A DNA stretch of 64,000 nucleotides from Eubacterium sp. (GTDB taxonomy: Bacteria; Bacillota; Clostridia; Oscillospirales; Acutalibacteraceae). Location of the stretch: the NCBI GenBank assembly GCA_017446095.1, contig JAFSRN010000013.1, positions 1 to 64,000 of the forward strand, given 5' to 3'. Positions 51,249 to 59,873 of this stretch are shown here, piece by piece. A program made the translations under genes and the position numbers. The notes beneath the pieces were generated by a model, which saw only the letters and a list, made by a program, of their open reading frames with translations, was not told the DNA's origin and made no database searches. Numbering within the stretch: position 1 is the stretch's first letter; every line of letters begins with the position of its first letter.

Positions 51249-52532
51249 TTATTCACTTTCTTTGGTATCCTTTTTTTTGCGGATGGCGGAGGCAATCGTT
51301 TTTACGATGCCGATGATGCCCGCAAGTACTGCCGTTGTGCCGATAATCGCTGCAGGGTAAATAAAGTACTTTGAGTGGTCAATAAGCTTGTCTGCGTTAA
51401 TGCCGACGTCGTTGAGCTTTTGCATAACCGTCTTTTCGCTAAGCGGTTCCGTGGTTTCCAGTTCAACGCTGTCAGGCGTGTGCTGGGTTACGTTAACGCT
51501 CGCTTCGGTAACGGTGAAGTCGCACTGCTTGTAGATTTCGTCATTTGCGCAAACAACAACTGTTGCCTTGCCTTCGCCGGTAGCGGTGATAACGCCTGCT
51601 TCGGAAATCTCGATTATATTTTCCTCGTCGCAGAAGTAGCCGACTACCGCCTGTGCACCCTTCGGCTCAATCGTGTAGTCAAGGTTTACGCTGTCGCCAA
51701 CCTCAAGGTCTGTGGTGGAAGCGTGAAGCTTCATATCCTTTGCAATAATTCGCTTTGTTGTGGTTGTAGTCTTTTTCGGCTTTTTCTTTGTGGTCGATTC
51801 CTCTGTTGTTGAGGTGTCGTCGCTGCTTGACGTTGTAGTCTGTTCCTGCGGGGTCTGCGCCTGAGTGGTGGTCTTTTTCTTTTTCGACTTCCTCTTGCTG
51901 CTCTTGGTAGCCGCCTGCTTGGTTTTCTGCTGCTGTGTGGTAGCCTTGGTGGTCTGCACAGGTGCTGCCTTGCCGTTTGACAGGCTTTCCCAATTAGGAC
52001 GGCCGTAGCCCATAACGGAAGCGGAACTCATGCTGTACGAGCAAGCCCTAACCATTTTGCGGTTGTTACCCTCAATCGTGTAAACCGTGCCGCCCGAGGT
52101 GTAATTGACAATTCCGACGTGCTGCGCCGAGCCGTTGTGACTCCAGTCGAAGAAGATTAAGTCGCCCTTTTTAGGCGAGTAGCCTGAAGCACGGGAATGG
52201 TATTCGCCCCTGTTCTGGAACCAGCTTATCATCGAGTTGCAGTTACCGCCGCTCGGGATGATAACGGAATACATCTTTACGCCAAGTTTTTCACCTGCTT
52301 TGTGGAAGCACCAGAGCACAAAGGTGGTGCACCATGCGCCCTGCCAGCCGTACCATTCGCCGTACTTGGTGTAGTAGCCGTTGCCTGTATAGCCGATTTC
52401 GTTACTTGCAATCGACAAAACTGTGTTTTGCATCTGCGATGTCGTAACAGCCGAAGCAGTCATGGACACCGGCGTCATGAATATAATGACGCTCAGAATA
52501 ATCGCTATTGCCTTTTTTGTAAATGTCTTCAT
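51249..52532 (-). CDS. CHAP-domain cell-wall hydrolase with Lys/Thr-rich linker and Ig-like domain
   Basis: A 427-residue exported protein. The signal peptide (1-28) ends near SMTASAV. The CHAP domain (about 35-180) has the catalytic Cys in GWQGAWCTTFVLWCFHKAG and His in GSAQHVGIVNY. A long Lys/Thr/Ser-rich linker (about 185-275, repeated KKKTTT and TTKR) is followed by a Big-2-like domain (ITATGEGKATVVVCAND), and a C-terminal membrane helix (about 390-415) with a basic tail anchors it. It should cut peptide bonds in peptidoglycan at the membrane surface. A promoter and a WalR-like box lie upstream (52573-52623). Confidence 0.85.
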   Translation of the reverse strand: MKTFTKKAIAIILSVIIFMTPVSMTASAVTTSQMQNTVLSIASNEIGYTGNGYYTKYGEWYGWQGAWCTTFVLWCFHKAGEKLGVKMYSVIIPSGGNCNSMISWFQNRGEYHSRASGYSPKKGDLIFFDWSHNGSAQHVGIVNYTSGGTVYTIEGNNRKMVRACSYSMSSASVMGYGRPNWESLSNGKAAPVQTTKATTQQQKTKQAATKSSKRKSKKKKTTTQAQTPQEQTTTSSSDDTSTTEESTTKKKPKKTTTTTKRIIAKDMKLHASTTDLEVGDSVNLDYTIEPKGAQAVVGYFCDEENIIEISEAGVITATGEGKATVVVCANDEIYKQCDFTVTEASVNVTQHTPDSVELETTEPLSEKTVMQKLNDVGINADKLIDHSKYFIYPAAIIGTTAVLAGIIGIVKTIASAIRKKKDTKESE

Positions 52533-52572
52533 AATAAAACTTTCCTTTAATTGTTACACAATAATCTCAAAA

Positions 52573-52589
52573 GTTACAATATTGTTACA
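52573..52589 (-). promoter_or_regulatory. WalR-like box upstream of the CHAP hydrolase
   Basis: On the minus strand TGTAAC-AATAT-TGTAAC agrees fully with the WalR (YycF) consensus TGTWAH-N5-TGTWAH. It starts at the expected transcription start of the promoter at 52596-52623. A third TGTAAC half-site is at 52553-52558. The regulator is inferred; WalR itself is not in the window. Confidence 0.55.
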
Positions 52590-52595
52590 AAGCCC

Positions 52596-52623
52596 ATTAT
52601 ACATAAAATATAATAAAAATCAA
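52596..52623 (-). promoter_or_regulatory. Promoter of the CHAP hydrolase gene
   Basis: TTGATT and TATAAT separated by 16 bases on the minus strand. Confidence 0.6.
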
Positions 52624-52671
52624 GTCCTAATATTTATATATTAACAAATTTAAAGATGTGTAAATATTATC

Positions 52672-52700
52672 TTGATAAGATTTTTTATTTGTGATATAAA
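52672..52700 (+). promoter_or_regulatory. Promoter of the serine hydrolase gene
   Basis: TTGATA and TATAAA separated by 17 bases, 29 bases upstream of the start. Confidence 0.65.
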
Positions 52701-52729
52701 ATAAATATAACTGCATAAGGAGAAAAACT

Positions 52730-54316
52730 ATGCTTAAAAATACTGAACTTAAACACGTTACACCCGAAGAGGTTAACGTTGACAGCAGTGCTATAACTGC
52801 CTTTTTAAAAGAGATTACGGATAAAGGGCTCGGGCTGCAGAGCTTTACCGTTGTGCGCCACGACAAGGTGTGCGCGCAGGGCTTTTTTGCACCGTACGCA
52901 GCCGAGTATCCGCACGTGCTGTATTCAATGAGCAAAAGCCTTACATCCACTGCAGTGGGCTTTGCAGTTGATGAGGGACTGGTTAAGCTTGACGATAAAG
53001 TGGTTGACTTTTTCCCCGAATATAAGCTGCTCACAAAAGCGCCGCACAACAGGCAGCTCACTGTTAAAATGCTGCTTACAATGCGCAGCGACAAGCTTAT
53101 TACCCCGTTTGAGGAAAAGGGCAAGACCGACTGGATAAGGCTGTTTTTTGCAGCGCCGTTTATGCTTAAGCCGGACAGCAAGTTCAACTATGTAAGCGAA
53201 AACACGTTTATGCTTTCCGCAATCGTTAAAAAGGTTACGGGCATGAGCGCGCTCGATTATCTTGATAAAAAGATGTTCCAGCCTCTTGGTATTGAAAAGC
53301 CGTTCTGGGAATCGGACGGCAAGGGCAACAGCGCAGGCGGCTGGGGCTGCTATATGAAGAGCGAGGATTTGGCAAAGTTTTTCCTGCCCTATATTCACGA
53401 CGGCAAGTGGATTGACGGCACGCAGTTAATTCCGCAGTACTGGGTTAAGGAAGCGCTTAAAAAGCAGACAGATTCCGTGCACGACGGCACGCCTGATATC
53501 CGCAATGGCTACGGCTATCAGTTCTGGAAAAACCCTGTTGCAAACTCGTTCCGCGCGGACGGACTTTTCGGTCAGCGCTGCTTTATGTTCCCCGATTACG
53601 ACGCGCTTGTTGTGCTTAACTGCGGCGAGGCGGAGGACTACAAGGTAATGGAAGTTTTCTGGAAATACTTCCCGATGTGCTTTAAGAGCGAGGATGTTGA
53701 GGAAAACAAGGAATCCGTTGATGAGATGAACGCAAAAATCGCTTCCCTCTCAATGCCGAAGCTTGAAGTTAAGCCGCGCAACACCGCTATGGAAAAGCAG
53801 ATTGAGGGCCGCGAGATTGATTGCAAAACAAACGAATTCACCTCGGTTGTTACCATCACAACAACGCAGATGCTGTTTAACAAGCCGGGCAAACTCAATA
53901 TGATGAAGTTCACCTTCGGCGAAAATTCGCTGACCTTCAACTGGCGCGAAAAGGAATATGTCAACACGATTGAAGCAGGTATGGACGGCGAACTGCGTAT
54001 GAGCGAAATCAGGCTTGGCGACCTGCATTTCCACGCATTTTCGCAGGCTGCATGGCAGGAGGACGGCTCGCTCAAACTCTGGATTCGCCCCGTTGAAAGC
54101 GCGCACGAAAGACGCTTTACTTTCTACTTTGAGGGCGACACGGTAAGGGTTGTTAACGAGGCTATGCCGACCTTCCCCGACCTCACGGTTTACTACTTCA
54201 ACTTCGTTGGTCTGCCGCTTAAAACGCACCTCGGCGAAGAGGGCGTGCGCAGGACGGTATCCGATGTTGGCGGACTGTTCATTGAGCCTGACTTTACCGG
54301 CTCGTTCTCGTCGTAA
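52730..54316 (+). CDS. Serine hydrolase, beta-lactamase (class C-like) family
   Basis: A 528-residue protein. The catalytic Ser and Lys are in VLYSMSKSLTSTAVGFAVDEG (S-x-x-K). YVSENTFMLSAIV supplies the Tyr/Ser motif, and RADGLFGQRCFMFPDYDALVV sits in the third position. There is no signal peptide, so it is cytoplasmic or a general esterase rather than a secreted beta-lactamase. The C-terminal 200 residues form an extra beta-rich domain. AAGGAGA precedes the ATG; a terminator is at 54350. Confidence 0.85.
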   Translation: MLKNTELKHVTPEEVNVDSSAITAFLKEITDKGLGLQSFTVVRHDKVCAQGFFAPYAAEYPHVLYSMSKSLTSTAVGFAVDEGLVKLDDKVVDFFPEYKLLTKAPHNRQLTVKMLLTMRSDKLITPFEEKGKTDWIRLFFAAPFMLKPDSKFNYVSENTFMLSAIVKKVTGMSALDYLDKKMFQPLGIEKPFWESDGKGNSAGGWGCYMKSEDLAKFFLPYIHDGKWIDGTQLIPQYWVKEALKKQTDSVHDGTPDIRNGYGYQFWKNPVANSFRADGLFGQRCFMFPDYDALVVLNCGEAEDYKVMEVFWKYFPMCFKSEDVEENKESVDEMNAKIASLSMPKLEVKPRNTAMEKQIEGREIDCKTNEFTSVVTITTTQMLFNKPGKLNMMKFTFGENSLTFNWREKEYVNTIEAGMDGELRMSEIRLGDLHFHAFSQAAWQEDGSLKLWIRPVESAHERRFTFYFEGDTVRVVNEAMPTFPDLTVYYFNFVGLPLKTHLGEEGVRRTVSDVGGLFIEPDFTGSFSS

Positions 54317-54349
54317 ACCTAAAAATATTGCTGCTTAACAGCTGTGTTT

Positions 54350-54380
54350 CAGCTCTCCTTCAAGGGGAGCTGATTTTTTT
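54350..54380 (+). terminator. Terminator after the serine hydrolase gene
   Basis: CAGCTCTCC, TTCAA, GGGGAGCTG, then a T run. The core resembles the CTTCAAGGGGA hairpins of the intergenic repeats. Confidence 0.8.
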
Positions 54381-54472
54381 GTTCCTTTTGCGGGGGTAGG
54401 GGGAGGGTAGCAGTTGATTTTTCGGTTTCAATCTTGTATAATAACGTATAAATCATATTTGTGAGGTGCCAT

Positions 54473-55084
54473 ATGAGTTTTGCAGATGATTTAAAAAACG
54501 AAGTAAAGGAATATGAAAAGCACAAGAAGGACATTGTTTTCCATCCGCCATACGAAACCGTCAGGTGCTTGAAAAAACTGCTTACCGAGGCAGCCAAGCA
54601 AGGGAAATACCAAACCGAAAACGGTGTGAATATTATCACCGGCTCAATTCGGTTTTGTACGGGATGCAATATAGAAGACGATACGGTGGCTAACTCAACG
54701 ATTGTTACACTTGACAATCAGGGCGGAGAGCGGCACGTGGAGCATTCTCGGCTTGTGAAAGCCGTTGTGGCGCAAAACGACCCCTTTTTAAAACTGATTG
54801 GCGTAGATTTGTGCCGTGATGTAGTACAGCGTCGCAGCGAATTGGACCGCAAAATGCACGATTTTGATATTTGGCGGTATCATTACGGAAAAGTGGATAA
54901 AGCGGATGTGACGGAGCGCTACACGGCATTGTATACGCAGTTTTTGACGGCGGAGCTCGGCGAAACCTTTACTATCACCGAGGCGGGAAATCCCTTGGTT
55001 GATAATCGCGAGTACGACAGAAATTCATTCTGTAAGCTTGCAAATAGAACAATGCGCTTTCGTTTTACGTATACGCTTGACTGA
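54473..55084 (+). CDS. Hypothetical protein, 203 residues
   Basis: The sequence begins MSFADDLKNEVKEYEKHKKD and contains CTGCNIEDD and FLTAELGETFTITEAG. It is hydrophilic and partly charged, with no signal or membrane segment. The ATG at 54473 is preferred, with GAGGTG upstream; an in-frame GTG at 54461 has no site. Codon choice looks less typical than in its neighbours (for example more ATT, TTT and TTG), so it may have been acquired. I do not recognise a family. Confidence 0.6.
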   Translation: MSFADDLKNEVKEYEKHKKDIVFHPPYETVRCLKKLLTEAAKQGKYQTENGVNIITGSIRFCTGCNIEDDTVANSTIVTLDNQGGERHVEHSRLVKAVVAQNDPFLKLIGVDLCRDVVQRRSELDRKMHDFDIWRYHYGKVDKADVTERYTALYTQFLTAELGETFTITEAGNPLVDNREYDRNSFCKLANRTMRFRFTYTLD

Positions 55085-55132
55085 GTGCACTACCCCATAC
55101 AGCCGCAATATGGCTACACACTAACTAACACA

Positions 55133-55162
55133 AACAACCCCCGACGGACGTCGGGGGTTGTT
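55133..55162. terminator. Terminator shared by the hypothetical gene and the rnf-apbE operon
   Basis: ACAACCCCCGAC, four-base loop, GTCGGGGGTTG. T tracts are weak on both sides. Confidence 0.65.
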
Positions 55163-55163
55163 G

Positions 55164-56150
55164 CTATTCTATGACCTGATATGTTTCATCCACCCAATAC
55201 GCTTTCACGTCCGGATAGCGCTGCAGTAGCTTTTTGCCCTCGTCCAGCGGCAGGATAAACAGCGCGGTGGAAAGCGCATCGGCAAGTGCCGAGTCGTTGC
55301 AAATCACGCTTACAGACGAAAAATTCTCTGCGGGCATAAGCGTTTTGGGGTTAATTATGTGGCAGTAACGCTTGCCGTCTACCTCGTAGCAGCGCTGGTA
55401 ATCGCCGCTTGTAACAACCGATTCGTCGCTGATTTTCAGCGTTTCAAGCGCTTCGGTTGAGTTGGGATTCGGGTTTTCAATCTGCACGTTCCACTTGGAA
55501 TTGTCGGGCTTTAAGCCGTATGCCGTAACGTTGCCGCCGAGGTTAATCAGCGCGCCGTCCCACAGGTTTTGCTTTGCGTATTCGGTCGCTTTCTGCGCCG
55601 CGTAGCCCTTGGCAATTGCGCCCACATCAAGCTTTAAATCCTTGTCCTTAAAGTACACGGTCTGCGCTTTTTCGTCAAGCACAAGGTCGTTTATGTCGGT
55701 GTGTTCTGCCGCTTTTTTAAGCAGCGATATCTCGGGCACGCGCGTGCCTTCGTCGCGGTATTCGTGCCAGATTTGCAGCACGCTGCCGAGGCAGATGTTG
55801 ACTGCGCCGTGCGTTATGCCGTAAACCTCTTTGCCGAACTTAAGCAGGTCAATTGTGTCGCTGTCGACCTTGACGGGGGAAGTGCCTGCATTGTCGTTAA
55901 CGTCCTTAAGGCTTGTAATACCGTCGTACGATTTGTAGATGTCAAACAGCTTGTTGTACCGCACAAGCATACTGTGCAATTCGTTGTAATGCACCTCAAA
56001 AGTGTCTGCATCCGTGTCGTAAGCCACGATGTTTGACGCTGTGTCAAACACGTCCAGAAAGCTTTTTTCAAAGCGTTTTAACCCTCCGCTACAAGAGCAG
56101 AGGGTTAATGTAAGTGATATGCAGATGATGAGTGAGAGTATCTTTTTCAT
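55164..56150 (-). CDS. apbE: FAD:protein FMN transferase
   Basis: A 328-residue lipoprotein (lipobox LCSC, Cys20). ApbE transfers FMN from FAD to a Thr in target proteins. The family core is FDVFDTAS-like LDVFDTASNIVAYD, AIAKGYAAQKA, ALINLGGNVTAYG, VVTSGDYQRCYEVDGKRYCH and IINPKTLMPAEN. It is the last gene of the rnf operon, where the obvious substrates are RnfG and RnfD. No ribosome binding site is visible, because an ATTCATA-type tandem word repeat fills the space before the ATG. Confidence 0.92.
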   Translation of the reverse strand: MKKILSLIICISLTLTLCSCSGGLKRFEKSFLDVFDTASNIVAYDTDADTFEVHYNELHSMLVRYNKLFDIYKSYDGITSLKDVNDNAGTSPVKVDSDTIDLLKFGKEVYGITHGAVNICLGSVLQIWHEYRDEGTRVPEISLLKKAAEHTDINDLVLDEKAQTVYFKDKDLKLDVGAIAKGYAAQKATEYAKQNLWDGALINLGGNVTAYGLKPDNSKWNVQIENPNPNSTEALETLKISDESVVTSGDYQRCYEVDGKRYCHIINPKTLMPAENFSSVSVICNDSALADALSTALFILPLDEGKKLLQRYPDVKAYWVDETYQVIE

Positions 56151-56182
56151 AATTATGAATTATGAGTTATGAATTATAATTC
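56151..56182. repeat. Tandem word repeat before apbE
   Basis: ATTATGAATTATGAGTTATG and on, the same word type as at 1140-1164. It occupies the rnfB-apbE gap. Confidence 0.7.
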
Positions 56183-56192
56183 TTCGCGAAAG

Positions 56193-56990
56193 TTAGTATT
56201 TTTTGATTATCTTAACCGGGCATTTTTCTGCGCAGAGTCCGCAGGCGGTGCACTTGCTCTGGTCGATGCGGGCAATGTTATTTTCAAACACAATTGCGTC
56301 GCTCGGGCAGTTCCTTGCGCACATTCCGCAGCCTATGCAGCCTGCTGTACAGGCGTTCTTAACGTCCTTGCCGCGCGAGCAGGATGAACACTGCACACGG
56401 TATTTTGACTTTGCAGGAATAATCTCAATCAGGTTGTGCGGGCATACCTTAAGGCACTTGCCGCAGGCGATGCAAAGGTTCTCGTCCACAACAGCCTTTT
56501 TGTTGATAATACGGATTGCGCCTTTGTCGCACACCTTAACGCACGTGCCGAAGCCAAGGCAGCCGTACTTGCAGGCGTATGGGCTTGAACCCGGCATTTT
56601 TGCAGCGTATACGCAGCTGTCAATGCCAAAGTAGTTGTAGTCGCTTTCGCGTTTTTCGCTTGTGCCGTCGCACTTAACGTAGGCAACCTTGCGTTCCATT
56701 TCGCCGACTTCCTGCCCCATAATCGCAGCAATTTTCTGCGCAACGGGCATACCGCCGACAGGGCAGGCGCTTACGGGCGCGTTACCCTCTGCAATGGCTT
56801 TTGCAAGTGCGTCGCAGCCTGCAAAGCCGCAGCCGCCGCAGTTTGAACCGGGAAGCTCTTCACGCACGGCAATTTCTTTTTCATCCACGTCGATGTGGAA
56901 AACCTTTTCTGCAATACTGAGCACAACGCCGATGATAACGCCGATAATGCAAAGTACCACAACAGCAGTAATAATAGCGTTTATATTCAT
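56193..56990 (-). CDS. rnfB: Rnf complex subunit B (ferredoxin-like)
   Basis: A 265-residue iron-sulfur protein anchored by one N-terminal helix (about 5-27). First comes the RnfB-specific cluster motif CGGCGFAGC, followed by several 4Fe-4S sites: CIACGKCLKVCP, CIGCGMCARNCP and CTACGLCAEKCP. RnfB accepts electrons from ferredoxin. The order rnfC-D-G-E-A-B is that of clostridial operons. Confidence 0.96.
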   Translation of the reverse strand: MNINAIITAVVVLCIIGVIIGVVLSIAEKVFHIDVDEKEIAVREELPGSNCGGCGFAGCDALAKAIAEGNAPVSACPVGGMPVAQKIAAIMGQEVGEMERKVAYVKCDGTSEKRESDYNYFGIDSCVYAAKMPGSSPYACKYGCLGFGTCVKVCDKGAIRIINKKAVVDENLCIACGKCLKVCPHNLIEIIPAKSKYRVQCSSCSRGKDVKNACTAGCIGCGMCARNCPSDAIVFENNIARIDQSKCTACGLCAEKCPVKIIKKY

Positions 56991-57002
56991 TGCGGCACCC
57001 CC

Positions 57003-57590
57003 TTAAGCAATCGCGCTGAGCGCGGAAAAGCCGTAAAAGGCGATGGACATCAGGCACGCAGTCATAAGCACTGCAGGTGTGCCTTTAAATGATTCGGGGA
57101 AGTCGTTAAGCTCTGTTCTTTCACGCACGCCTGCCATAATAACGATAGCGATGCAAAAGCCCACAGCCGTGCCGAAGCCCGAAATTACGCTTGTAAGGAA
57201 GTTATATTCGCTCTGCACATTTGTAAGCGCAACGCCGAGCACTGCGCAGTTTGTGGTGATGAGCGGAAGGAACACGCCGAGCGCTTTGTAAAGCGACGGG
57301 GAAGCCTTTTTGAGGAACAGCTCAACAAGCTGAACAAGGAACGCGATTACCATAATAAACGCGATTGTTTTGAGGTATGTAAGGTTAAACTTTTCAAGCA
57401 CATAGGTGTAAAGCAGGCTTGAAACAGCGGATGCGATTGTAATTACGAAGATTACCGCGCCGCCCATACCTGCAGCGGTTTTAACGTTGCGCGAAACGCC
57501 GAGGAACGGGCAAATACCGAGGAACTGGCTGAGTACAACGTTGTTGATAAGCGCGGTGGTTATAAGAATCAAAAACAGATTACTCGACAT
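57003..57590 (-). CDS. rnfA: Rnf complex subunit A
   Basis: A 195-residue protein with about six membrane helices, starting with FLILITTALINNVVLSQFLG and containing FLGVSRNVKTAAGMGGAV and FLPLITTNCAVLGVAL with the Cys that ligates an intramembrane iron centre. It pairs with RnfE to form the ion path. It overlaps rnfE by 11 bases. Confidence 0.96.
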   Translation of the reverse strand: MSSNLFLILITTALINNVVLSQFLGICPFLGVSRNVKTAAGMGGAVIFVITIASAVSSLLYTYVLEKFNLTYLKTIAFIMVIAFLVQLVELFLKKASPSLYKALGVFLPLITTNCAVLGVALTNVQSEYNFLTSVISGFGTAVGFCIAIVIMAGVRERTELNDFPESFKGTPAVLMTACLMSIAFYGFSALSAIA

Positions 57591-58224
57591 TTGCTTCCAC
57601 CTCCTTATCGTTTGCCTTTACGTGGCGGTTTGCGCCTTTGAGCTTAAGCTTGTTCTGCAATGCGCACAGCAGCGCGAGGATAAAGAACGCGCCAGGTGCC
57701 ATTACGAAGATTGAAATAGGCTCATATGATTTTGGCATAACCTGTGCGCCGAAGATTGTACCGTTGCCGATAAGCTCGCGCACAAGGCCGATGATTGTAA
57801 GACCGATTGTAAAACCGATACCGATGCCGATACCGTCGAAAATCGACAGGATAGGACCGTTTTTGGATGCGTAGGATTCCGCTCTGCCGAGGATAATGCA
57901 GTTAACAACGATAAGCGGAATGTAGATGCCCAGGCTGTCGTAAAGCGAGTTTACATAAGCGTGCATCAGCATCTCAACTATCGTTACAAACGATGCGATG
58001 ATTATAATATAGATAGGTACTCTGACGCTGTCCGGAATAACCTTGCGAAGCAGCGAAATGAGCAGGTTCGACATAATAAGTACCACCATTGTGGCAAGTC
58101 CCATACCGAGTCCGTTTTTAGCGCTTGTTGTTACGGCAAGCGTCGGGCACATACCGAGCATCAGAACGAAGGTCGGGTTTTCCTTGATAATGCCGTTGTA
58201 CAGTCTTTCAATTGCTCCCTTCAT
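57580..58224 (-). CDS. rnfE: Rnf complex subunit E
   Basis: A 214-residue six-helix membrane protein. It shows NPTFVLMLGMCPTLAVTTS, YIPLIVVNCIILGRAESYA and a Lys-rich C-terminus outside the family core. It is a paralogue of RnfA and forms the second half of the iron-containing membrane core. Gap to rnfG is four bases. Confidence 0.96.
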   Translation of the reverse strand: MKGAIERLYNGIIKENPTFVLMLGMCPTLAVTTSAKNGLGMGLATMVVLIMSNLLISLLRKVIPDSVRVPIYIIIIASFVTIVEMLMHAYVNSLYDSLGIYIPLIVVNCIILGRAESYASKNGPILSIFDGIGIGIGFTIGLTIIGLVRELIGNGTIFGAQVMPKSYEPISIFVMAPGAFFILALLCALQNKLKLKGANRHVKANDKEVEANVE

Positions 58225-58228
58225 TCTA

Positions 58229-58855
58229 TCACTCTCCCTTCAGACACGAATTGTAGAACGCAATTGCGGCGTTAGTAGCCTCTGTAACTGCATTCGATGT
58301 GATTGTAGCGCCGCTGATGGCGTCAATCTGGTTGCCTGTTGCGCCGCCGCCTTTAACGAACTCAATGTTTTCGTTTGCGGTTTTGCCTTTAAACTGCTCA
58401 GCAAAAGCCGGATCCTCCTTAGCCTTTGCGCCAAGACCTGCGGTTTCGCTGTGCTTGATTACGTTAAAGCCTGTGATGTTGCCGTCCATATCAATACCAA
58501 CGGCAATCTGTACCTCGCCGCCGTAGCCGCTTTTTGAGGTTGCTGCGATAACGTAGCCGATTTTTTCATCGCCCCTGAGAGCCGACATTGCGTGGTTGAT
58601 AACGCAGGTTGTGATATCTGCGTCTGCAAGTGCCTTTTCGCCCTTTTCGGCGATTTCATTTTCTTTCATAATCTCTTCAAAACCTGTCGCTTCAGACATA
58701 ACGGTTTTGTAAACCTCGTTCCTTGCGTTAATTTCCGCAAGTGCAATCGGGTCCTTTGTAACCTGATTAACAACTGCGAGCAGCAGCACGGCAACGAGAG
58801 TTATTGCGAAAATCGAAACAACGTTTTTAATCATACCTGATTTTTGTTTACTCAT
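58229..58855 (-). CDS. rnfG: Rnf complex subunit G (FMN-binding)
   Basis: A 208-residue protein with one N-terminal helix (about 9-31) and an FMN-binding domain. The site for covalent FMN is the Thr in DAISGATITSNAVT near the C-terminus; ETAGLGAKA is another family motif. ATG at 58853-58855 was chosen, with AAGG upstream; longer readings are basic and unlike the family. It overlaps rnfD by eight bases. ApbE, encoded at the operon end, should attach the FMN. Confidence 0.95.
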   Translation of the reverse strand: MSKQKSGMIKNVVSIFAITLVAVLLLAVVNQVTKDPIALAEINARNEVYKTVMSEATGFEEIMKENEIAEKGEKALADADITTCVINHAMSALRGDEKIGYVIAATSKSGYGGEVQIAVGIDMDGNITGFNVIKHSETAGLGAKAKEDPAFAEQFKGKTANENIEFVKGGGATGNQIDAISGATITSNAVTEATNAAIAFYNSCLKGE

Positions 58856-59858
58856 CTGCCTTGCCCCCTCTCTTCTTCTGCGGGCTGAACGGAAGGAATG
58901 CGGAAATACCCTTGTCGCCATGCGCAATAGTAATCTTCTTTTCGCCGCCGAACGGATGCGGAACGGTAACTCTTTCAATCAGCGGAACAAGCAGGTTGCC
59001 GATGATGATAGCATACGATACGCCCTCCGCCGTTGAGCCGAGCGCTCTGAACAGCGCGGTAAGCAGACCGAGGATGATACCGAACCAGATTTTGCCCTTT
59101 TGTGTAATCGGGCTTGTTGCGTAGTCCGTTGCCATAAACACAGCGCCTACAAGCAGACCGCCGGACAGAACCTCGCCAAGCAGGTAGTTTGCTGTAATCT
59201 GATCGTGCTTAAACAGACCGATTATAGTAAGGAATCCTATTGTTGAAAGCACATATGTGCAGGGGATTGCAGGTGTGATAACCTTGCGGATTACAAGGTA
59301 AACAAAGCCGATAAGCACCGCGATTGCTGAAACCTCGCCTATACAACCGGGGTGTGTGCCGATGAACAGGCTCATAAGGTCAACGCTTTCGCCTGCCTTA
59401 AGCTGCGCAAGCGGCGTTGCAGAGGACATACCGTCAACTGCGAAGTCGGTCATTCTGCCTGTGAAGGAAATCATCAGGAAGCAGCGTCCTGCAAGCGCAG
59501 GGTTCATAAAGTTCTGACCAAGACCGCCGAACATAAGCTTAACAGGAATAATCGCAAACGCGCTGCCCAGCACTGCCATCCACCACGTTGCCGTGGGCGG
59601 CAGGTTAACGGCTAAAATCAAGCCCGTTACAACTGCGCTGTAGTCAAATACGGTTATCGGTTTTTTAATTAAAAATTCAAAGCACGCTTCGCTTGCGACT
59701 GCGCTGACAACGCACACCGCAATCAGCATAAGCGCCTTCCAGCCAAACTGCCACACGCCCACGCCGAGAGTCGGCACAAGCGCGATAGCGACATCGCGCA
59801 TAACAGATTTGGTTGATGTTTTCGCCCTGACGTGAGGGGATACTGATACGTTATACAT
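58848..59858 (-). CDS. rnfD: Rnf complex subunit D
   Basis: A 336-residue membrane protein of the NqrB/RnfD family with about ten helices. It has SPHVRAKTSTKSVMRDV, GLGQNFMNPALAGRCFLM and DGMSSATPLAQLKAG, whose Thr is the expected FMN attachment site, plus FMATDYATSPITQKGK. It carries electrons across the membrane in the complex. Gap to rnfC is 15 bases. Confidence 0.96.
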   Translation of the reverse strand: MYNVSVSPHVRAKTSTKSVMRDVAIALVPTLGVGVWQFGWKALMLIAVCVVSAVASEACFEFLIKKPITVFDYSAVVTGLILAVNLPPTATWWMAVLGSAFAIIPVKLMFGGLGQNFMNPALAGRCFLMISFTGRMTDFAVDGMSSATPLAQLKAGESVDLMSLFIGTHPGCIGEVSAIAVLIGFVYLVIRKVITPAIPCTYVLSTIGFLTIIGLFKHDQITANYLLGEVLSGGLLVGAVFMATDYATSPITQKGKIWFGIILGLLTALFRALGSTAEGVSYAIIIGNLLVPLIERVTVPHPFGGEKKITIAHGDKGISAFLPFSPQKKRGGKADE

Positions 59859-59873
59859 TAAATTTTCCCCTCC

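Noticed and set aside
52730-54316. Secreted beta-lactamase conferring resistance
   Set aside because: No signal peptide is present, and the third motif is not the classical KTG, so a general serine hydrolase is the safer call.
54350-54380. Another copy of the CCCCTCAAGGGGAAGG repeat
   Set aside because: Only the hairpin core resembles it; the flanks are missing and the T run marks an ordinary terminator.
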